From Alphaproteobacteria bacterium (GTDB lineage Bacteria; Pseudomonadota; Alphaproteobacteria; Rhodospirillales; WMHbin7): a stretch of 37,465 nt of DNA. The first letter of the stretch is position 1, and every line of letters begins with the position of its first letter. Under the pieces are notes generated by a model that was given only the letters and a program-made list of their open reading frames with translations, had not been told where the DNA came from and did no database searches. Location: positions 1-37,465 of the forward strand of contig JADFZV010000032.1 in the NCBI GenBank assembly GCA_015232335.1, in the 5' to 3' direction. Position numbers and translations under genes: made by a program. Below are positions 31,770 to 37,465 of this stretch, piece by piece.

Positions 31770-32519
31770 TCAGAAGGGGAAGATAATATCGAACAACTGC
31801 TGGCCGTAGCGCGGCTGCTGCAGGTCCGACAGGGTGCCCCGCCCGCCATAGGTAATGCGTGCCTCGGCGATCTTTTCGTAGGTGATCGAGTTGGTCGAAT
31901 CGATGTCCGAGGGCCGGATGATGCCGGAAACGGTCAGTTCGCGCATCTCGTTGTTGACCCGGATTTCCTGCTTGCCCGCCAGCACCAGATTGCCATTCGG
32001 CAAGACTTGAATGATCACAGCGGCCATGGTGACGCTGATTTCTTCCTTGCGGTCGATCTTGCCATCACCAGTAACGGCGTGGGTGCTGCCCATGGCCCCC
32101 AGATTGGCTGCATTGGCCGCCGAGGGGAACAAGCGGCTCAACTGGGTTTCATAGCCCAGAAGGGTCAGGGCATCCGTGGTTTCGTTGTTGTCACGCGCTT
32201 CCGTGGTCTTGTTGTTCAGCGTCCCCTTGTCCGAGATGCTGACCTTGACGGTCAGGATGTCGCCAACCTCGCCTGCGCGGTTATCCTTGAAGAAGGCCCT
32301 GGCGCCCGGACGCCACAGAGAATTGGGATTCGTGCTGGTCGTCTTGGGGGCGGGCATGGGCAGGCTGACTGGACGATACAGCGGATTCTGCGTCGGATCG
32401 GTGATCTTCGAGGTCTTGGGCGCTTCGCCCACCTCGCTTAAGCGGTTGATCGCATTGCAGCCCGAAAGCGCCAAGCCTGCCGCAGCCAGAAGGAGCGATG
32501 TTCTGAATGTGTTTTTCAT
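31770..32519 (-). CDS. flgH: Flagellar L-ring lipoprotein FlgH
   Basis: FlgH forms the outer-membrane L ring. From ATG 32519, preceded by GGAGGACATC, the precursor has 249 residues. A lipoprotein signal peptide ends in the lipobox LSGC with Cys21. Conserved FlgH blocks follow: SLWRPGARAFFKDNRAGEVGDILTV, VSISDKGTLNNKT, VIIQVLPNGNLVLAGKQEIRVNNEMRELTVSGIIRP and the C-terminal ARITYGGRGTLSDLQQPRYGQQL...IIFPF. It is the last gene of the flgF-flgG-flgA-flgH operon, 16 bp behind flgA. Confidence 0.95.
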   Translation of the reverse strand: MKNTFRTSLLLAAAGLALSGCNAINRLSEVGEAPKTSKITDPTQNPLYRPVSLPMPAPKTTSTNPNSLWRPGARAFFKDNRAGEVGDILTVKVSISDKGTLNNKTTEARDNNETTDALTLLGYETQLSRLFPSAANAANLGAMGSTHAVTGDGKIDRKEEISVTMAAVIIQVLPNGNLVLAGKQEIRVNNEMRELTVSGIIRPSDIDSTNSITYEKIAEARITYGGRGTLSDLQQPRYGQQLFDIIFPF

Positions 32520-32535
32520 GATGTCCTCCAAGCTT

Positions 32536-33516
32536 TCAATTGACCTGACGCGCCCCTTGCGGGCGAACCGATACGACGCCCTGACTGATGACCGTGGCTT
32601 CCACGACATTCCGGCTTTGGGCGTTGGTGACGTGGATGATGTCGCCTTCCGATCCATCCTCGTTGGCGCGGCCCTGGGCGGTCAGCGTCATGGCGCTGTT
32701 GCGCACGATCATGGTGACGGTGCTGTTCTTGGGCACCATGATGGGGCGCTGAATGTCTTGCTTGCTGACCATCTGGCCGACCTTCAGCAGGCGCCGGGGC
32801 GCCTTGCCCACGATCTGGGAGGTCTCGGTCAGCGTGTCGGCGCGCACGGCGTCGGCGCTGATCTGCACGAATTTGAGATCGTCGGCTGAAATCGGCTCGT
32901 TCTGGGCGATGCTGCGGGCCAGAACGGGAATGCCGACCTGCGTGACGACGCGCCCGCTGACCTTGACCATCAGCGCATTCGGAACACCCGCCGGGGTTTC
33001 CAGCGTCGCCGTGAAGCGCCGCGAACGTTCGTCATAGGTCAGTGCGCGCACGGCCACCGTCGGCTTGACTTCGACGGGAATGACCAGGGCAATCGAGCGA
33101 TTGGCCAGTTCGATCGCTGAATCGGCGGCGATTCCATAGGGCGCCAGGGCGGACAGAAGCGCGTTCTCGATCGTCTCGCGCCCCACGGTCTGTCCGGCGC
33201 GCTCGACCACGATGCGGTCATACTGCGAGGCCGGACGCCAGTTGACGCCTTGCGATTTTGCCATGGCGTAGAGCCAGTTGACGTCGAGCGTCGATCTGGT
33301 TCCGGGCTTAGGCGCGTAGGCGATGGGTTTCTTGGCCCTGGCGTCATCGAGATTGTCGAAAAGATCGCCCAACATCACCACGTCGCCTTCGACCAGGGCT
33401 TGGTCCTTCAAGGCCACCGGCGGCGATAACAGGGCCAGCTTGGCATCCTCGGCCTTGGCGGAAGCCACAGCCAGCAGAAGCGCTGAACCCAGAATAAGGA
33501 TACGAAGGCTAATCAT
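32536..33516 (-). CDS. flgA: FlgA, periplasmic chaperone for P-ring assembly
   Basis: FlgA escorts FlgI subunits in the periplasm during P-ring formation. The 326-residue precursor has a signal peptide (about 1-22, LRILILGSALLLAVASAKA). The middle is variable and the C-terminal SAF-like half conserved: VVTQVGIPVLARSIAQNEPISADDLKFVQI, IVGKAPRRLLKVGQMVSKQDIQRPIMVPKNSTVTM, then MTLTAQGRANEDGSEGDIIHVTN and VVEATVISQGVV. At 326 residues it is longer than E. coli FlgA (about 219), as is usual in alphaproteobacteria. GGGGACTGG precedes the ATG. It lies 12 bp after flgG. Confidence 0.93.
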   Translation of the reverse strand: MISLRILILGSALLLAVASAKAEDAKLALLSPPVALKDQALVEGDVVMLGDLFDNLDDARAKKPIAYAPKPGTRSTLDVNWLYAMAKSQGVNWRPASQYDRIVVERAGQTVGRETIENALLSALAPYGIAADSAIELANRSIALVIPVEVKPTVAVRALTYDERSRRFTATLETPAGVPNALMVKVSGRVVTQVGIPVLARSIAQNEPISADDLKFVQISADAVRADTLTETSQIVGKAPRRLLKVGQMVSKQDIQRPIMVPKNSTVTMIVRNSAMTLTAQGRANEDGSEGDIIHVTNAQSRNVVEATVISQGVVSVRPQGARQVN

Positions 33517-33528
33517 AACCAGTCCCCA

Positions 33529-34314
33529 CTATTTGAGCTGCGTTACCGAGCCCATCATCTCGTCCGAGGTCTTGATGACCTTGGAGTTCATTTCATAGGC
33601 CCGCTGTGCGCTGATCAGGTTGGTGACTTCGGACACCACATTGACGTTCGACGTTTCCAAAAAGCCCTGCAACAACGTGCCGTAGCCAAGCTGCCCCGGC
33701 GTAGACACCGTGGCCTGCCCCGAAGCGGGGGTTTCCAGGAACATGTTGTCGCCGATGGCTTCCAGGCCCGATTCGTTGGCAAAGGTGGCCAGGTCGAACT
33801 GGCCGATATTCTGCGGCGTCACCTGGCCATCGATCTTGACCAGAACCTGGCCAGAAGCATTGATGGAAACGCTGACGGCATTGGCCGGAATGGTCATGCC
33901 GGGCGTCACCGAATAGCCGTTATGGGTCACGATCTGACGATCGGCGGACAATTGAAACGAACCGTCGCGCGAATAGCCGTAGTCGCCATTGGGCAGGCGG
34001 ACACGAAAGTAGCCTTTGCCCTGCACGGCCAGATCGAGCGAATTGTCGGTGTTCAACATGCTTCCCTGCTCGGCGATCCGGTAGACAGCCGCCGTTCGCA
34101 CGCCCAGGCCAAGCTGCACACCGGCGGGAACGATGGTGCCGGTATCCGACGAGTTGGCGCCGACGCGGCGCAGATTCTGATAAAGAAGGTCGTTGAACTC
34201 GGGCCTTCTTCGCGAATAGGCCGTGGTGTTCATGTTGGCGATGTTGTTCGAGATCACCTCGACATTGGTTTGCTGGGCCAGCATGCCCGTAGCGGCGATA
34301 TTGAGCGATCTCAT
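33529..34314 (-). CDS. flgG: Flagellar distal rod protein FlgG
   Basis: FlgG builds the distal rod. The 261-residue protein (E. coli 260) has the N-terminal block MRSLNIAATGMLAQQTNVEVISNNIANMNTTAYSRRRPEF with the ANMNT motif. The middle carries GYFRVRLPNGDYGYSRDGSFQLS. The C-terminal coiled coil is LETSNVNVVSEVTNLISAQRAYEMNSKVIKTSDEMM. An extended FlgG-specific loop after residue 45 (LLYQNLRRVG) is present. There is no signal peptide because it is exported through the flagellar secretion channel. It sits 26 bp after flgF and 12 bp before flgA. Confidence 0.96.
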   Translation of the reverse strand: MRSLNIAATGMLAQQTNVEVISNNIANMNTTAYSRRRPEFNDLLYQNLRRVGANSSDTGTIVPAGVQLGLGVRTAAVYRIAEQGSMLNTDNSLDLAVQGKGYFRVRLPNGDYGYSRDGSFQLSADRQIVTHNGYSVTPGMTIPANAVSVSINASGQVLVKIDGQVTPQNIGQFDLATFANESGLEAIGDNMFLETPASGQATVSTPGQLGYGTLLQGFLETSNVNVVSEVTNLISAQRAYEMNSKVIKTSDEMMGSVTQLK

Positions 34315-34340
34315 GGCGAGAATCCTTTCCCTGAAAGTCG

Positions 34341-35078
34341 TTAACGCGAGGTGCGGCCCAGCACGTCGATGGCCTTGCGCACACGATCGCTTTCGGAATC
34401 GATCATGCGCTGCACGGCATCGTAGCTGCGCTGCACTTCAATCATCTTGGTTACTTCAACGATGGGCTTGACGTTCGATTCCTCGATCATGCCCTGCACC
34501 ACCTGAGGCTTGTCGACATCCTGGGGCTGGGCCTCGGTCTGAAAAAGGCCGCCCGAGGTTTTGCGCAGATCCTGCGGATTTTCGAACCGCACCACACGCA
34601 GCTTGCCCACCTGTCCGTTTTCAGTCGAAACCGTACCGTCGGCGGCAATCGTCACATTCTGCTCGTTGGGGGCGAAGAAGAAGGGCTGGTCGGAGTTGGA
34701 CAGAGCGGGAAAGCCGTCCGCCGTGACCATTTGGCCGCTTTCATCCAGCTTAAAATGTCCATTACGGGTATAGCGAGCACCCTGGGGCGTATCGATCACC
34801 ATGAAGCCGTCGCCGCGAACCGCGACATCCAGAGGATTGCCGGTATGCGTCATGGCGCCTTCGCTCATGTCGCGATAGACCGACACGTCCTGGACAAAGG
34901 ACATTTTGTCGCCAAAGGGGCGATCCGCAGCCCTGGCCTTGATCACATAGTCGCGAAACATCATATGCTCGCCCTTGAAGGAGGGCGTGTTCATATTGGC
35001 CAGATTGTTGGCCACCGTGTCCATCTGCCGCCAAAGAGCTGCCTGGCGCGACAGGGCGATGTAAGAGGTGGTTTCCAT
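34341..35078 (-). CDS. flgF: Flagellar proximal rod protein FlgF
   Basis: FlgF is a minor proximal-rod subunit. From ATG 35078 the protein has 245 residues (E. coli 251). It begins ETTSYIALSRQAALWRQMDTVANNLANMNTPSFKGEHMMF, has the NPLDVAVRGDGFMVIDTPQGARYTRNGHF block in the middle and ends ESNVKPIVEVTKMIEVQRSYDAVQRMIDSESDR. The frame is open 43 codons further upstream but that extension overlaps the promoter and is not conserved in style. The ribosome-binding site is weak. It is the first gene of the flgF-flgG-flgA-flgH operon. Confidence 0.95.
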   Translation of the reverse strand: METTSYIALSRQAALWRQMDTVANNLANMNTPSFKGEHMMFRDYVIKARAADRPFGDKMSFVQDVSVYRDMSEGAMTHTGNPLDVAVRGDGFMVIDTPQGARYTRNGHFKLDESGQMVTADGFPALSNSDQPFFFAPNEQNVTIAADGTVSTENGQVGKLRVVRFENPQDLRKTSGGLFQTEAQPQDVDKPQVVQGMIEESNVKPIVEVTKMIEVQRSYDAVQRMIDSESDRVRKAIDVLGRTSR

Positions 35079-35123
35079 ATCCAGAGTGTCCCAATGACGG
35101 TTAGAAACTTGCGCAGGTTGATT

Positions 35124-35139
35124 TGCACACCCCGTGCCA
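35124..35139 (-). promoter_or_regulatory. Sigma-54 type -24/-12 promoter of the flgF operon
   Basis: On the minus strand TGGCACGGGGTGTGCA matches the -24/-12 consensus TGGCACG-N4-TTGCW with a single mismatch and correct GG to GC spacing. The expected start, near 35112, is about 34 nt ahead of flgF. The remaining part of the 35079-35347 gap toward fliL shows no second sigma-54 site of correct spacing. Confidence 0.78.
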
Positions 35140-35347
35140 ACGCCTATCCACCTGTTTTGTATTGCTTTTTTATCACACACCCCCTGGCAGGGCGGCAGAG
35201 CTTGCAAGGTCGAGCCCCGCTTGCCGGGCAGTTCTTGCCGCTTTAGCGCTTCAATTGCTAAGGTGCCTGGAGAAACTTACCTCTTATTAACCCGCTCGGC
35301 CTTAGCATTGGGCAAGGTCAAGAGCGCTTGCCCCCATGGGAGACGAT

Positions 35348-35905
35348 ATGGTCCAGGATCTGGAAGAACATGACGACGGCGGCGGCGAAGAAGGGGGCGG
35401 CGGCGCACCTGCGAAAAAGGGCGGCTCCAAGAAGCTGATCCTGTTCGTGGCCATTCCCCTGGTCCTCGTCATGGGCCTGGCGGCCGGAGCCTACTTTACC
35501 GGACTGGCCGACCCCATTCTGGGTTTGGTGGGCATTGGCAGCAAGGAAGAGAAGCCGCATGAAGGTGCCCCGGCGCCGGGCGGCGCTCAGCCCGTGGTTC
35601 AGTCTGTTTTCTACGACCTGCCCGACATGCTGGTGAACCTGAATTCGCCGGGACGGCGTCAGAGCTACCTGAAAATTCGCGTCAGCCTGGAATTGTCCAA
35701 CCCCATGGACCAGCCCCGCATCGAGCAGATGATGCCGCGTATCGTCGATAATTTTCAGGTCTATCTGCGCGAGCTTAGGGTCGAGGATCTGCAAGGTGCC
35801 GCAGGGGTTTATCGCCTGCGCGAAGAACTGTTAAGCCGCGTCAACGGGGCCGTTAAGCCGACCAAGGTCAATGACGTCCTCTTCAAGGAGATGCTGGTCC
35901 AGTAA
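35348..35905 (+). CDS. fliL: FliL, flagellar stator-associated membrane protein
   Basis: FliL surrounds and supports the MotAB stator at the basal body. ATG 35348 has a perfect GGGAG six bases upstream, whereas the in-frame ATG at 35336 has none, so 185 residues are preferred. Residues 1-28 are acidic and Gly-rich. One membrane helix follows (about residues 29-50, KLILFVAIPLVLVMGLAAGAY), then a periplasmic FliL domain: FYDLPDMLVNLNSPGRRQSYLKIRVSLEL, MMPRIVDNFQVYLRELRVEDLQ and KVNDVLFKEMLVQ at the end. It is 17 bp ahead of fliM, so the two are probably co-transcribed. Confidence 0.95.
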   Translation: MVQDLEEHDDGGGEEGGGGAPAKKGGSKKLILFVAIPLVLVMGLAAGAYFTGLADPILGLVGIGSKEEKPHEGAPAPGGAQPVVQSVFYDLPDMLVNLNSPGRRQSYLKIRVSLELSNPMDQPRIEQMMPRIVDNFQVYLRELRVEDLQGAAGVYRLREELLSRVNGAVKPTKVNDVLFKEMLVQ

Positions 35906-35922
35906 GCCGGACCTGAACCCTC

Positions 35923-37122
35923 ATGGCAGAAGAAGAAGCGCGCACCGACAAGGATGAAGAAGCCCTGATGGCCGAATGGGCCGCCATGGCCGGTGACGAC
36001 GATGGCGGTGGCGACAAGCCTGCCGAAGGAGGGGGCGAAGGAGGGGGCGAAGGCGACGCCGCAGCCGCCGCCGAATGGGAAGCCATGCTGGGCGACGATG
36101 CCGGTGGCGCTGAGGGAGGCGGCGGGCGCGAATCGACACGCGTCCTTAATCAGGACGAAATCGACAGTCTGCTCGGTTTCGACGATGTTCACGAGGCATC
36201 GAACGAGAAATCGGGCATTCAGGCCATCCTGAACTCGGCGCTGGTCTCTTATGAGCGCCTGCCCATGCTGGAAGTGGTCTTCGACCGCCTGGTCCGCATG
36301 ATGAGCACCAGCCTTCGCAACTTCACCTCCGACAACGTCGAAGTTTCTTTGGACAACATCGTCAGTATCCGATTCGGCGATTACCTGAATTCGATTCCCC
36401 TGCCAGCCATGCTGGCCGTGTTCAAGGCCGAGGAATGGGACAATTACGGCCTCTTGACCGTCGATTCGTCGCTGATCTATTCGATCGTCGACGTGCTGCT
36501 GGGCGGCAGACGCGGTACGGCCGCCATGCGCATCGAGGGTCGCCCCTACACCACAATCGAGCGCAATCTGGTCGAGCGCATGGTCCATGTCGTCTTCTCG
36601 GACCTGTCGGCCGCCTTCGATCCGCTCTCCCCGGTCACCTTCCGCTTCGACCGCCTGGAGACCAATCCGCGCTTCGCCACCATCTCGCGCCCCTCGAACG
36701 CCGCCATCGTCGCCAAGCTGCGCATCGACATGGAAGACCGCGGCGGGCGGCTTGAACTGCTGATTCCCTACGCCACCCTGGAGCCGGTGCGCGAGCTTCT
36801 GCTTCAGATGTTCATGGGCGAGAAGTTCGGACGCGACTCGATCTGGGAAACCCACTTGGCAGAAGAGCTGTGGATGACCGATGTTGACCTGGACGCCGTT
36901 CTCGACGTTCAGACCATGCGCCTGCGCGAAGTCCTGAACTTGAGAATCGGCGACCGCATCATGCTGAATGCGACGCCAGACTCGCTGGTCAATCTCCATT
37001 GCGGCGATGTCGAGATGTTCTTTGGCCGCATGGGGCGCAAAAGCCATCATATGGCCATCCGTATCGAAGGCCGGGGCTCGGCAGCCGAGTCCGAGAAGAA
37101 AAAGGCCGGAGGAGGGTCGTAA
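35923..37122 (+). CDS. fliM: Flagellar motor switch protein FliM, with an N-terminal extension
   Basis: FliM forms the middle of the C ring and binds phospho-CheY. The 399-residue protein exceeds the usual about 330. The CheY-binding peptide LNQDEIDSLLG, normally at the very N terminus, lies at residues 75-85 behind an acidic, Gly-rich extension. The extension contains two copies of a short motif, EWAAMAGDD (18-26) and EWEAMLGDD (51-59). The middle domain has LPMLEVVFDRLVRMMSTSLRNFT and LLTVDSSLIYSIVDVLLGG, and the C-terminal FliN-like domain DLDAVLDVQTMRLREVLNLRIGDRI. It is followed by the DUF6468 gene after 3 bp. Confidence 0.95.
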   Translation: MAEEEARTDKDEEALMAEWAAMAGDDDGGGDKPAEGGGEGGGEGDAAAAAEWEAMLGDDAGGAEGGGGRESTRVLNQDEIDSLLGFDDVHEASNEKSGIQAILNSALVSYERLPMLEVVFDRLVRMMSTSLRNFTSDNVEVSLDNIVSIRFGDYLNSIPLPAMLAVFKAEEWDNYGLLTVDSSLIYSIVDVLLGGRRGTAAMRIEGRPYTTIERNLVERMVHVVFSDLSAAFDPLSPVTFRFDRLETNPRFATISRPSNAAIVAKLRIDMEDRGGRLELLIPYATLEPVRELLLQMFMGEKFGRDSIWETHLAEELWMTDVDLDAVLDVQTMRLREVLNLRIGDRIMLNATPDSLVNLHCGDVEMFFGRMGRKSHHMAIRIEGRGSAAESEKKKAGGGS

Positions 37123-37125
37123 ACC

Positions 37126-37465
37126 ATGGGCACCCTGAGTATTGTCCTCGATCTGCTGCTCGTTCTCGTCCTGGGCGCTGTCCTGGCCTATGCGGTCATT
37201 CTGAACAAGCGGCTGACCCAATTGCGCGCCAATAAGGAAGAGCTGGCCCGCGTCATCAATTCCTTCAACGAAGCCACCCAGCGGGCGGAAGCCAGCATTC
37301 CCCGCCTGCGCAAGGCCGCCGACGAGGTGAAGAACCAGTTGGAAGAACGCATTGAAAAGGCCGTCAGCCTGAAGGACGACCTAGCCTTCATGATCGACCG
37401 GGGCGACAGCATGGCCAATCGGTTGGAAAGCTCGGTTCGCATGGCCAGGGGCGAAACCATGGGCG
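37126..37465 (+). CDS. DUF6468-type flagella-associated membrane protein (partial, cut by right edge)
   Basis: An open frame begins at ATG 37126, with GGAGGGTCG inside the fliM end as ribosome-binding site, and runs off the window (113 codons visible). One membrane helix (about residues 5-25, IVLDLLLVLVLGAVLAYAVIL) is followed by a long charged coiled coil with RANKEELARVINSFNEATQRAE, SIPRLRKAADEVK and SLKDDLAFMIDRGDSMANRLE. I recognise this as the DUF6468 pattern, found next to fliM in alphaproteobacteria. The function is unknown; the spacing indicates an operon with fliL and fliM. Confidence 0.85.
   Translation, partial: MGTLSIVLDLLLVLVLGAVLAYAVILNKRLTQLRANKEELARVINSFNEATQRAEASIPRLRKAADEVKNQLEERIEKAVSLKDDLAFMIDRGDSMANRLESSVRMARGETMG

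Noticed and set aside
35190..35240. Sigma-54-like GG...TTGC stretches on the plus strand before fliL
   Set aside because: The GG to GC spacing is 9 or 12 bases rather than the required 11, so no functional -24/-12 site.
35809..37221. Long open frame (470 codons) on the minus strand opposite fliL/fliM
   Set aside because: It is antisense to clear FliL, FliM and DUF6468 coding regions, is low-complexity, and has no recognisable domain; a GC-rich shadow frame.
1..37465. CRISPR array, complete insertion sequence, rRNA or tRNA gene, magnetosome genes
   Set aside because: None was seen: no regularly spaced repeats, no transposase frame, no rRNA or tRNA fold, and no magnetosome-type protein.

Overview
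The window reads as a chromosomal segment of a GC-rich, flagellated alphaproteobacterium. A Magnetospirillum-like member of the Rhodospirillales is the likeliest host. This rests on the two-piece (permuted) ssrA gene, the alpha-type SspB, the FliX and FlaF flagellar regulators, a DksA with a degenerate zinc finger and the gene order flgF-flgG-flgA-flgH. Genus is an inference from protein style; no rRNA gene or other marker is present.

Left part (1-17.5 kb): mostly housekeeping genes in short opposed units. In order they are a cut-off acidic protein, a small conserved membrane protein, HemN, a phosphoglycolate phosphatase, a bacteriohemerythrin and a TPR-glycosyltransferase protein. Then come permuted ssrA directly followed by sspB, class I fumarase, a FecR-domain protein, a DUF2269 membrane protein coupled to an SDR-DoxX fusion, a ribbon-helix-helix protein, a very large AsmA-family protein, a D-lactate/glycolate-type FAD dehydrogenase, a CNT nucleoside transporter and an N-formylglutamate amidohydrolase-like protein. 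ssrA and sspB make the tag and the adaptor that send stalled products to ClpXP.

Middle (17.5-22.4 kb): a more accessory stretch. It holds an orphan sensor kinase with a periplasmic-binding-like sensor and a RelE-like toxin-antitoxin pair. Two same-direction copies of a 42-bp hairpin element bracket the pair; their stems differ by paired (compensatory) changes. One copy lies downstream of a promoter-like sequence and may end a small RNA of about 94 nt. A secreted lytic transglycosylase and a DedA protein with a large inverted repeat in its leader follow. Two paired palindromic extragenic elements occur in the window, at 330-442 and 17407-17524.

Right part (22.4-37.5 kb): a flagellar cluster. 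On the minus strand, flgI-flgJ-flgN-flgK-flgL forms one operon and flgF-flgG-flgA-flgH another. Each is preceded by a strong sigma-54 type -24/-12 match just upstream of its first gene. Flagellin has its own unit, with a sigma-70-like promoter candidate and a leader of about 97 nt. On the plus strand are fliX, dksA, fliL, fliM and the start of a DUF6468 gene. Between the flgFGAH operon and dksA lies an unusual gene that fuses a FlaF-like domain, a DUF2934-like domain and a histone-H1-like Lys/Ala/Pro tail. I consider this the most novel protein in the window.
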